From Candidatus Gribaldobacteria bacterium (GTDB lineage: Bacteria > Patescibacteriota > Minisyncoccia > Minisyncoccales > CG1-02-41-26): a stretch of DNA of 5,542 nucleotides. The stretch's first letter is position 1; each line of letters starts with the position of its first letter. Positions 1 to 5,542 of this stretch are shown in pieces. The stretch is from the NCBI GenBank assembly GCA_026396775.1, contig JAPLWD010000052.1, positions 1 through 5,542 of the forward strand, written 5' to 3'. The notes under the pieces are model-generated. The model ran no database searches. It was not told the DNA's origin and saw nothing but the letters and a program-made list of their open reading frames with translations. Made by a program: the position numbers and the translations under genes.

Positions 1-36
1 TGATAGTCATATACCCCAATGATAATGATTCACACA

Positions 37-77
37 CTAACGCACAAATGGGCCAGTTCAGGCTCATTTTGCGTTAG
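37..77. repeat. Imperfect inverted repeat (possible RNA hairpin) in the left flank
   Basis: The left arm at 37-54 begins CTAACGCA. The right arm at 61-77 ends TGCGTTAG. They pair with one bulged base and one G-T wobble around a six-base loop at 55-60. ACCCC at 13-17 could also pair with GGGGT at 81-85, enclosing the hairpin. No T-run follows, so it does not look like an intrinsic terminator. It could be a structured leader, the tail of an upstream unit or an operator. It matches no riboswitch class I know. No gene is visible in positions 1-233. Confidence 0.5.
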
Positions 78-124
78 AAAGGGGTTTCATTTCACACGCA
101 TTCTGTATTATACAAGACTTAGCC

Positions 125-153
125 TTGTTTAATTAAACTTTACAGTTTAAAAT
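125..153 (+). promoter_or_regulatory. Putative sigma70-type promoter of the first pilin gene
   Basis: TTGTTT at 125-130 and TAAAAT at 148-153 are separated by exactly 17 bases. This is a reasonable -35/-10 pair in an AT-rich region about 80 bases upstream of the pilin start at 234. A perfect 7-bp inverted repeat (TTAAACT at 133-139, AGTTTAA at 144-150) fills the spacer and overlaps the -10 box, so a regulator could bind there. The AT-richness makes chance matches easy, so this is a prediction only. Confidence 0.4.
133..150. repeat. Perfect 7-bp inverted repeat overlapping the putative promoter
   Basis: TTAAACT and AGTTTAA are perfect complements around a four-base loop TTAC. The position between the putative -35 and -10 suits an operator, but its composition is close to background and it may be chance. 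Confidence 0.35.
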
Positions 154-179
154 AATATTACAATAATCTATTAAAAGGT

Positions 180-223
180 CGATAATAATTATCGGTCAAG
201 ATAAGTGAAAATAAATTTCACTT
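180..223. repeat. Two short perfect hairpins in the 5' leader of the first pilin
   Basis: CGATAA (180-185) pairs with TTATCG (189-194) around TAA, and a direct repeat GGTC flanks it at 177-180 and 194-197. AAGTGAAA (203-210) pairs with TTTCACTT (216-223) around ATAAA, ending 10 bases before the pilin ATG. If transcribed from the promoter at 125-153, the second hairpin would lie against the ribosome entry region. It could stabilise the mRNA or modulate translation. There is no U-tract, so a terminator is unlikely. Confidence 0.45.
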
Positions 224-233
224 TTAGAGTTCA

Positions 234-719
234 ATGAAATTAAACATTCAACAAAAAGGTTTTACTCTTATCGAGTTGTTAGTGGTAATTGCCATTATTG
301 GCATTTTAGCATCCATTGTTTTAGTGAGCTTCCCATCAGCCACGAAGAAGGCCAAAGATTCTCGAGTTAAATCCGCGGTTGGTCAAGCTAGAACTGTAAT
401 GACTTACTTCGCTAGCAATGCTGGTACTTATACTGGTTTTTCTAGCACTAGCGTTGATATGGGTGCTTTAGCAACAGAGGCCAAGAATAACGCCTATAAA
501 GCTGGCGAGGGTCTTATTATTACTCCTTCCACTGATGGTAAAAGTGCCTGCATGTATGTGCTTTTAAATGAGCAAGCTGGCGCCACAGCTTATTGCGCTG
601 ATGCTACTGGACTAGCCGGAACAGGACCAGCAGCTGGTGCTGCAGGCGTAGGAGTAATTAATTCTTGTGTTGCTGTCGCTGCTCCTTCCTGTCCAACTAC
701 TACTCCGATGACAGATTAG
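234..719 (+). CDS. Type IV pilin, class III-signal prepilin (first of three paralogues; likely major subunit)
   Basis: The 161-residue product is a prepilin. A nine-residue leader MKLNIQQKG precedes mature FTLIELLVVIAIIGIL, with Phe1 and Glu5 of the mature chain and a hydrophobic helix at about residues 10-32. PilD would cut after Gly9, and subunits would pack by this helix into a fibre on the cell surface. A basic stretch (KKAKDSRVKSAV, 38-49) continues the amphipathic alpha1 helix. The globular part has four cysteines, C106, C121, C145 and C153, shared in order with the next two genes and likely to form disulphides. The motif YCADATG lies at 120-126. A Gly/Ala-rich run (129-140) between C121 and C145 is absent from the paralogues. 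The gene has its own terminator and probable promoter, suggesting a separately expressed, abundant pilin; that role is inferred. No Shine-Dalgarno sequence precedes the ATG, which is chosen because it gives a normal short leader. A pseudopilin is the alternative. Confidence 0.9.
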   Translation: MKLNIQQKGFTLIELLVVIAIIGILASIVLVSFPSATKKAKDSRVKSAVGQARTVMTYFASNAGTYTGFSSTSVDMGALATEAKNNAYKAGEGLIITPSTDGKSACMYVLLNEQAGATAYCADATGLAGTGPAAGAAGVGVINSCVAVAAPSCPTTTPMTD

Positions 720-743
720 TTTTGAGATTTATAGAAATCACAT

Positions 744-776
744 AAAAAATCTCCCCCTTGCTGGGGAGATTTTTTT
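744..776 (+). terminator. Strong Rho-independent terminator after the first pilin
   Basis: ATCTCCCC (749-756) pairs perfectly with GGGGAGAT (763-770) around a six-base loop. The A-run before the stem (744-748) lets it extend into the T-run that follows (771-776). It starts 25 bases after the stop codon at 719. It should separate the first pilin transcript from the rest of the locus. Confidence 0.92.
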
Positions 777-782
777 GTTTAA

Positions 783-913
783 TGAGATGGTTACAAAACT
801 ATTCCTACTGCAATTTTATCTTTTCGGCTATGGCTTCAAACCTTTTTACTTGTCTTCCTCGCCTCGCTCGAAAATATAAAATTTCGTAACGCAATAGTTT
901 TGTAACCATCTCA
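783..913. repeat. 131-bp fold-back element with perfect 21-bp terminal inverted repeats
   Basis: The arms 783-803 and 893-913 are exact reverse complements over 21 bases; the outer ends read TGAGATGG and CCATCTCA. Further in, 812-826 pairs with 869-883 over 15 bases with one mismatch (820/875). Between the two stems is an 8/9-base internal loop, and the apical loop is about 42 bases (827-868). The structure resembles a miniature inverted-repeat element or an intergenic palindromic repeat, or could encode a long RNA hairpin. I see no clear target-site duplication at its edges. It lies between the terminator of the first pilin and the promoter of the second. Whether it recurs in the genome cannot be told from this window. 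Confidence 0.85.
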
Positions 914-940
914 ATGCAGTTATTTTTACTAAAGTATTTA

Positions 941-949
941 TGCTATAAT
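941..949 (+). promoter_or_regulatory. Extended -10 promoter of the pilin/PilD/minor-pilin operon
   Basis: TGCTATAAT contains a perfect TATAAT (944-949) preceded by TGN, the extended -10 pattern that tolerates a weak -35. At 17-base spacing the -35 would be TATTTT (921-926), which is poor. Transcription would start near 956, giving a leader of about 24 bases before the ATG at 980. No terminator is visible from here to the end of the pilin cluster, so this promoter probably serves the genes from 980 to 4958. Confidence 0.65.
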
Positions 950-967
950 ATCTATAGATTAATTTAA

Positions 968-1006
968 TTTTTATTCAATATGCAAACAAAACAAAAAGGT
1001 TTTACT
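968..1006 (+). repeat. 39-bp direct repeat, copy 1 (leader and start of second pilin)
   Basis: Identical to 1492-1530. It covers 12 bases upstream of the ATG (TTTTTATTCAAT) and the first nine codons (MQTKQKGFT). Because untranslated bases are included, the two pilin genes share a recent duplication or conversion tract and not only protein-level conservation. Confidence 0.95.
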
Positions 1007-1474
1007 CTTATTGAGTTATTAGTAGTCATTGCCATTATTGGCATTTTAGCATCCATTGTTTTAGTGAGCTTTCCATCAGCCAATAAAAAAGCTAAAGACT
1101 CTCGAGTTAAGTCAGCCGTGAGCCAAGTTAGAACTGTGATGATTTATTACGCTAGTAATATGGGTAACTACAAGAATTTTTCTAGCTCTAGCCCAGATAT
1201 GGCTACTTTAGCTACAGAGGCTGCGAAGAATGGTTATGGTGGCGTTCAAGGCTTAGTTATTGCCACTAGTACTGTTCTCACTAATGATCAATCGGCTGAT
1301 GTCTGTGTTTATGTTCTCTTAAACGAAAAGGATGGCACAACAGCTTACTGCGTTGATTCAACTGGAGTTGCGGGGGTAGATACTTTAGTAAATATTACAG
1401 CTACTTGCCTCCCTGCTACCCTTCCAGCCTTAGGTTCTCCTAAACATAGTTGTCCAGCAGGGATGACGGACTAG
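980..1474 (+). CDS. Type IV pilin, class III-signal prepilin (second paralogue)
   Basis: A 164-residue prepilin with a seven-residue leader MQTKQKG cut before FTLIELLVVIAIIGIL; Glu5 of the mature chain is present. It nearly copies the first pilin through residue 47 (MKSAV-like helix end SRVKSAV) and then diverges. The four cysteines are C109, C124, C143 and C158, with YCVDSTG at 123-129 and VCVYVLLNE at 108-116. It ends in MTD like the first pilin. The gap between C143 and C158 (14 residues) is longer than in the other two copies. It should be a fibre subunit processed by the PilD encoded two genes downstream. As first gene of the probable operon from the extended -10 promoter, it may be a secondary or alternative pilin; that is inference. 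No Shine-Dalgarno sequence is visible upstream; the start is supported by the standard leader length and by the identical leader of the third copy. Confidence 0.9.
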   Translation: MQTKQKGFTLIELLVVIAIIGILASIVLVSFPSANKKAKDSRVKSAVSQVRTVMIYYASNMGNYKNFSSSSPDMATLATEAAKNGYGGVQGLVIATSTVLTNDQSADVCVYVLLNEKDGTTAYCVDSTGVAGVDTLVNITATCLPATLPALGSPKHSCPAGMTD

Positions 1475-1491
1475 CTTTGAAATAACCTCAT

Positions 1492-1530
1492 TTTTTATTC
1501 AATATGCAAACAAAACAAAAAGGTTTTACT
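1492..1530 (+). repeat. 39-bp direct repeat, copy 2 (leader and start of third pilin)
   Basis: Exact copy of 968-1006. The promoter part of the upstream region was not copied with it: only 29 bases separate the stop at 1474 from the ATG at 1504. Confidence 0.95.
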
Positions 1531-1974
1531 TTAATTGAGTTATTAGTAGTTATTGCTATTATTGGCATTTTAGCTTCAGCTGTTTTGATTGGTTTTCCTT
1601 TGGTAACTAATAAAGCCAAAGATGCTAGAGTGAAATCAGCTGTATCGCAAATGAAAAATATTATGGCTCAAGCTGTTGATACCTATGGCAACTATGATAG
1701 TTTTACCACTAATACCCCAGAGATGCTTACTTTAACTAGTGATTTAGAAAAAAATACTTATGATGGAATTTATCATTTTATTAAAGCTCCCTTAACTGGG
1801 TCTAACTCGGCTTGTGTTTATGCTCTTTTGAGCGAAAAAGCAGGCAGTAGTTGGTACTGTTTGGATGGTGCTGGCAATATTGGAACAACTGACATTGATC
1901 CAGCTACCACTACAGCTGATTATTGCTCGGATGTGGCCGACCCCGTGGTTTGCCCACCCATTGATCGTGATTAA
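1504..1974 (+). CDS. Type IV pilin, class III-signal prepilin (third, most diverged paralogue)
   Basis: A 156-residue prepilin with leader MQTKQKG and mature FTLIELLVVIAIIGILASAV, including Glu5. Beyond the helix it differs more from the other two than they do from each other, although VKSAVSQ (43-49), ACVYALLSE (103-111) and YCLDGAG (118-124) keep the family pattern. Cysteines are C104, C119, C141 and C150. The tail is more acidic (DIDP, DVADP, ending PPIDRD). It is 29 bases from the previous gene without its own clear promoter, and 23 bases before pilD, so it is probably cotranscribed with both. It would be exported, cleaved by PilD and inserted into the same or an alternative fibre. Which copy forms the bulk pilus cannot be settled from sequence. 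Confidence 0.88.
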   Translation: MQTKQKGFTLIELLVVIAIIGILASAVLIGFPLVTNKAKDARVKSAVSQMKNIMAQAVDTYGNYDSFTTNTPEMLTLTSDLEKNTYDGIYHFIKAPLTGSNSACVYALLSEKAGSSWYCLDGAGNIGTTDIDPATTTADYCSDVADPVVCPPIDRD

Positions 1975-1997
1975 ATTATTTTTGGGTTAAAAACTCT

Positions 1998-2789
1998 ATG
2001 CTAGAAATTTTAGCGATTATTGCTACTTTTATTTTTGGAACGATTATCGGCAGTTTTTTGAATTGTTTTGTTTATCGCTTAAAAGAAAATCAAGAATTTA
2101 TTAAGGGGCGTTCGCATTGCCCTAAATGCCAGCATCAATTATCTTGGCTCGATTTATTACCTGTAGTTAGTTTTTTATTTTTGGGTGGCAAGTGTCGTTA
2201 TTGTCACCAGAAGATTGCTTGGCAGTATTTGATTGTGGAGCTAGTAACTGGTGTTTTGTTTGGGCTAGTTTTTATTTATGAATTACAAGCTAAAAATTTT
2301 GGAGTGCTCAACCTAGACTCTGTGGCTAGCCTAGGTTTTCTAACTTTAATCCTTTCTTTTTTAATTATTATTTTTATCTACGATTTAAAATATTATTTAA
2401 TCCCCGATCAAATAATTTATTCAGCCATCATTGCAACTTTGCTTTTTAAGATATTTTTTGGTTGGAGCTGGTTAATTTTATTAGCAGTTTTGGTGGCAGG
2501 TGGATTTTTCTTTTTAATTTGGCTTGTTTCCAAAGGAGCTTGGATGGGCTTTGGGGATGTTAAATTGGCTATTTTTATGGGATTATTTTTAGGCTGGCCT
2601 CTCATTTTAGTAGCTCTCTTTTTAGCTTTTTTTATTGGTGCTATAATAGGTTTGATTTTAATGTTGTTGAAACAAAAAGGGATTAAAAGTGAGATACCCT
2701 TTGGCCCTTTTTTAATTATTGCCACCTGTTTAGCTTTTGTTTGGGGGAATGAACTAATCAGTTGGTATCTTAATTTAATTTACTATTAA
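1998..2789 (+). CDS. pilD: Prepilin leader peptidase / N-methyltransferase PilD (A24 family)
   Basis: This 263-residue polytopic membrane aspartic protease removes prepilin leaders on the cytoplasmic side and methylates the new N-terminal Phe. The N-terminal segment GSFLNCFVYRL (18-28) opens the domain associated with the methylase. The zinc-binding tetracysteine is intact as CPKC (41-44) and CRYC (66-69), which in this family goes with bifunctional peptidase/methylase enzymes. The catalytic aspartates are most likely D129, in YDLKYYLIPD, and D187, in GFGDVKL. IPFGPF (233-238) is the usual motif before the last helix. About seven to eight hydrophobic segments are visible and the length is typical. 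It starts 23 bases after the third pilin and ends 7 bases before the next pseudopilin, so it sits inside the operon whose products it processes. No Shine-Dalgarno sequence is seen. A T2SS GspO role cannot be told apart, but no secretin or other T2SS gene is visible. Confidence 0.96.
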   Translation: MLEILAIIATFIFGTIIGSFLNCFVYRLKENQEFIKGRSHCPKCQHQLSWLDLLPVVSFLFLGGKCRYCHQKIAWQYLIVELVTGVLFGLVFIYELQAKNFGVLNLDSVASLGFLTLILSFLIIIFIYDLKYYLIPDQIIYSAIIATLLFKIFFGWSWLILLAVLVAGGFFFLIWLVSKGAWMGFGDVKLAIFMGLFLGWPLILVALFLAFFIGAIIGLILMLLKQKGIKSEIPFGPFLIIATCLAFVWGNELISWYLNLIYY

Positions 2790-2796
2790 ATTTATT

Positions 2797-3375
2797 ATGG
2801 TAAGTGACTTTAGAAAAAATATTTTTAACAATGCTGGGTTTACTTTAATTGAGCTTTTGGTCACCATTACTGTAATTTCAATCTTGTCAGCGATGATTTT
2901 TATGATGTCAAACCAGGGAGAAAAAGTGAGCTTACTAAAAAAAACCGCTTATTTGTTGGCTCAAGATATTAGGGAAATCCAAAGTTCAGCAATGAGTGCT
3001 AAAGGAGTCAGCTGTGGCACTAGCGAAACTAAGATTTTTGGTTTACATATAGATAGGCCAGGAAATAGTTGGGACAATTCTTATATTATTTTTGCTGATT
3101 GCAATGGTAATAATTTGTATAAGCCTAATCCCGATAATGATATTTTAATTAAAAAAGTTACCTTGAAATCTGATTTTGATTTAATTGATGTAGTTTTAGC
3201 CACTGGCAATCCAAATAATTCTTTAGACATAACTTTTCAACCACCTGACCCCATTACAACTATTAATTTAGATAATAACAACCAAGAAGCAACCATTAAG
3301 GTTGTTTTAAAAGACAATCCTACCCAATTTAAAAACATTAAAATTAACACAGCCGGCAGAATCCAAATTGAGTAA
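2797..3375 (+). CDS. Minor pilin, GspH/FimT/FimU-like
   Basis: A 192-residue pseudopilin. The 14-residue leader ending NNAG is followed by FTLIELLVTITVISIL, with Glu5 present. The globular domain contains YIIFADCNGNNLY (96-108), a pattern usual in GspH/FimT-type proteins, and ends in a beta-rich segment with INTAGRIQIE (183-192), matching the typical final strand of that family. C73 and C102 may form a disulphide. In T2SS and T4P systems the H/FimU subunit links the tip complex to the fibre body. It is the first of four consecutive minor pilins and begins 7 bases after pilD, so translation may be coupled. The assignment to the H type rests on the motif and gene order; overall similarity within this family is low. 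Confidence 0.85.
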   Translation: MVSDFRKNIFNNAGFTLIELLVTITVISILSAMIFMMSNQGEKVSLLKKTAYLLAQDIREIQSSAMSAKGVSCGTSETKIFGLHIDRPGNSWDNSYIIFADCNGNNLYKPNPDNDILIKKVTLKSDFDLIDVVLATGNPNNSLDITFQPPDPITTINLDNNNQEATIKVVLKDNPTQFKNIKINTAGRIQIE

Positions 3376-3386
3376 GTAAAATTTTT

Positions 3387-3950
3387 ATGGCTCAAAAAGG
3401 CTTTACTTTAATAGAGACAACTATTGCTATTATGGTGATTATGATAGGCGTTGTTGGTGTATACGGAATTATTCCGCGGGTGGTTAAAATGGCTCAAATG
3501 TCTAGTGACCGCTTTATTGCCGCCCAATTAGCCAAGGAGGGGGTTGAGTTAGTACGAAACTTTAGGGATTATTATTCTTTAAGTAATAGTGTTAGTGCTT
3601 GGGATGATTTAATGGCGTTTTTATTGCCCTGTATTGGTACTCCGGGGGTTAATTTAGCTGTAAGTACGGGGGGATGTGAAATTGATTATAACGATACAAC
3701 TGGTTCTTTGCCAAGTACTTTTGGCGCTTCAGGAAATAGCTTGGGTTTAAATGGAAGTAATTTTTATGAGTATGACAATCTTGTTAAAACATCAAAATTT
3801 AAACGCCGAATTATTGTTAATGCCCTCAAGCCTCAAGGTGCTGATATGGGGTCAGCTCCCGCGGATGATTTATTGGATATTACTGTAGAGGTTACTTGGG
3901 ATATTAACAATCGGCTAAAAGTTTTTGAGCAACTTTATAACTGGAAATAG
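3387..3950 (+). CDS. Minor pilin, PilV/GspI-like
   Basis: A 187-residue pseudopilin with a very short five-residue leader MAQKG before FTLIETTIAIMVIMIG; Glu5 is present but the usual ELL is ETT. The segment AAQLAKEGVELVRNFRD (45-61) follows the helix and matches the conserved 'LAxEGxExxRNxRD' region of PilV/GspI-type proteins. The C-terminal part KFKRRI (137-142) and VEVTWDINNRLKVFEQLYNW (167-186) fits the usual end of that family. C82 and C97 may pair. It starts 11 bases after the previous stop. Its expected role is to sit beside the J and K subunits at the tip of the pilus. The Gly/Ser/Asn-rich middle (about 104-126) looks like a flexible loop. Confidence 0.83.
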   Translation: MAQKGFTLIETTIAIMVIMIGVVGVYGIIPRVVKMAQMSSDRFIAAQLAKEGVELVRNFRDYYSLSNSVSAWDDLMAFLLPCIGTPGVNLAVSTGGCEIDYNDTTGSLPSTFGASGNSLGLNGSNFYEYDNLVKTSKFKRRIIVNALKPQGADMGSAPADDLLDITVEVTWDINNRLKVFEQLYNWK

Positions 3951-3952
3951 TG

Positions 3953-4543
3953 ATGAGAAATATTTTAAAAATAAAAAATTCCTTTGGGTTTACACTTTTG
4001 GAGCTTTTAATAGCGATGGTTATTTTTTCGATTATTATTATTGCTTTTGTTGCCTTGTTTCTTTCGGCTATTAAAGAACAGAGAAAGATTTTAAATCTCA
4101 ATAACCTTATCAACAGTACCTCTTATAGTTTGGAATATATGGATCGAGCTATTCGGATGGCCAGAAAAGATGTATCAGCTAACAGTGAATGCGTGGGGGC
4201 TACGGCTGGCTATAAGTATAATTTTGGAACCAGTACTCCTGCTGTCACGCTTCGTTTCTTAACTTTTGATAATAAATGTTGGGAATTTTCTAAGCAGGGA
4301 GATCAATTGGTAGTTAAAAAATCCAATGATATCAAAAGATCGGGGTTAGGTGCAGCTGAAACCTTAACCCCAATTGATTTGGTAGTTAAAACTGTTAGTT
4401 TTGAGGTTTTGGGGGATGGCCAAGCCGAAGACAAACAACCCAAAGTAACTCTTAATTTAATTATGAATACCAAGGATAACCCTGCTCAAGAAAGAATTTT
4501 TCAAACCACGATTAGTCAAAGAAATTTAAATGTTGAACAATAA
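3953..4543 (+). CDS. Minor pilin, PilW/GspJ-like
   Basis: A 196-residue pseudopilin with a 12-residue leader ending NSFG and mature FTLLELLIAMVIFSIIIIAF, Glu5 present. LEYMDRAIRMAR (60-71) after the hydrophobic helix resembles the 'dr.iR.A' region of PilW/PulJ-type proteins. The tail VTLNLIM...FQTTISQRNL (165-192) is the usual end. C80 and C109 may pair. The start is uncertain by one codon: GTG at 3950 overlaps the previous TAG stop, while ATG at 3953 lies two bases after it. I prefer ATG because it is the stronger codon and is better spaced from the weak purine run GGAAA at 3944-3948. Near-contact with the previous gene suggests translational coupling. The J subunit is a core part of the I-J-K tip complex in T2SS. 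Confidence 0.84.
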   Translation: MRNILKIKNSFGFTLLELLIAMVIFSIIIIAFVALFLSAIKEQRKILNLNNLINSTSYSLEYMDRAIRMARKDVSANSECVGATAGYKYNFGTSTPAVTLRFLTFDNKCWEFSKQGDQLVVKKSNDIKRSGLGAAETLTPIDLVVKTVSFEVLGDGQAEDKQPKVTLNLIMNTKDNPAQERIFQTTISQRNLNVEQ

Positions 4544-4954
4544 TTCAAAAACTTCAAGTTTTTCAAGCCAGAAAGGTTCAGCCTTATTTTTTGTAATGGT
4601 AGTTTTGGCTATTATGACTTCGGCCTTATTGTCTTTGATTGCTCTTTCGGTGGGGCAGATTAAGGGGATGCTGGCTTTGTCGGATTCGGTGGTGGCTTTT
4701 ACAGCTGCTGACACAGGGATTGAAAGAAGTATGTATCGCTTAATGAAAAGCCCAACCTGGTCTCCTACTACTAATGAATTAGTCTATCCTGAAAGTAACC
4801 CACCAACTTGCCCTAGTATTATGTGGGAGACTTTTGGAGCAGATAGTAGTGTTGAATTTCAGGCGTGTGTTGATTCGAACGATGAAATGATTTTTCGGTC
4901 AGTCGGAAATTACAAGCCCACTGGCACTAAGAGAAAAATTGAGATAGTATTGGA

Positions 4955-4958
<4 letters not shown>
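4530..4958 (+). CDS. Minor pilin, PilX/GspK-like tip subunit
   Basis: A 142-residue protein with a 16-residue leader ending SSQKG, then SALFFVMVVLAIMTSALLSL. The mature chain would begin S1-A2-L3-F4-F5, so the conserved Glu5 is missing. Loss of Glu5 is known for GspK, which caps the pseudopilus and needs no subunit above it. FTAADTGIERSMYRL (57-71) matches the 'AADxGIE' segment typical of PilX N-terminal domain proteins. C94 and C113 could form a disulphide. It is much shorter than a classical GspK (about 300 residues) and closer to PilX. Its start overlaps the previous gene by 14 bases, implying coupled translation. The fourth position in an H-I-J-K order supports the call. Confidence 0.82.

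Positions 4959-5542
<584 letters not shown>

Noticed and set aside
1..233. Riboswitch (such as c-di-GMP, which often controls pili) or tRNA/small RNA gene in the leader
   Set aside because: The hairpins do not contain the conserved bases of the c-di-GMP class I aptamer or of another riboswitch I know, and no cloverleaf can be drawn.
1477..1505. Separate promoter for the third pilin (TTGAAA with CAATAT at 17-base spacing)
   Set aside because: The -10 would overlap the start codon and is weak; readthrough from the promoter at 941-949 is simpler.
968..1530. CRISPR-like or site-specific recombination repeats from the 39-bp direct repeat
   Set aside because: There are only two copies, 524 bases apart, and they cover the start of homologous coding genes, so duplication explains them.
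2417..2725. A 102-codon open frame on the minus strand opposite pilD
   Set aside because: It is fully antisense to a well-supported PilD, rich in Lys/Pro/Ile as expected for the complement of hydrophobic codons, and has no recognisable domain or promoter.
3904..4113. Minus-strand open frame opposite the I-like/J-like junction
   Set aside because: Shadow of two supported pilin genes with no features of its own; the same applies to the minus-strand frame at 4526-4714.

Overview
The window holds a compact type IV pilus (T4P) / pseudopilus locus followed by the 5' end of an NAD-dependent DNA ligase gene, all on the + strand. The DNA is AT-rich and tightly packed, and the genes lack recognisable Shine-Dalgarno sequences. 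The pilins are short four-cysteine types with a YCxDxxG-like motif. From general familiarity with such loci I infer a member of the Patescibacteria (Candidate Phyla Radiation), but the window has no phylogenetic marker strong enough to prove it. The standard genetic code fits: there is no in-frame TGA, and all eight complete genes end in TAA or TAG.

Layout. 1-233: leader region with a possible sigma70-type promoter (125-153) and several short inverted repeats. 234-719: first major-type pilin, closed by a strong intrinsic terminator (744-776). 783-913: a 131-bp fold-back element with perfect 21-bp arms. 941-949: an extended -10 promoter. 980-1474 and 1504-1974: two further pilin paralogues. 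1998-2789: prepilin peptidase PilD. 2797-4958: four minor pilins in the order H/FimT-like, I/PilV-like, J/PilW-like, K/PilX-like, with spacers of 2-11 nt and one 14-nt overlap. 4992 to the right edge: ligA, cut by the window end.

How the genes work together. PilD would cleave the leader peptides of all seven (pseudo)pilins at their G^F or G^S sites and N-methylate the mature ends. The first pilin has its own terminator and so looks like a separate, monocistronic unit, plausibly the main fibre subunit. The second and third pilins, PilD and the four minor pilins form one probable operon from the promoter at 941-949. The four minor pilins match the H-I-J-K order of type II secretion pseudopilins and the FimU-PilV-PilW-PilX set of T4P, which build a priming or tip complex. 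The assembly and retraction ATPases, platform protein PilC and PilM/N/O-like proteins are not here and must be encoded elsewhere. ligA is a housekeeping neighbour.

The most unusual parts are the tandem pilin array with patchwork near-identity, the fold-back element between its first two members, and a Leu where a conserved Tyr is expected in the NMN-binding domain Ia of LigA.
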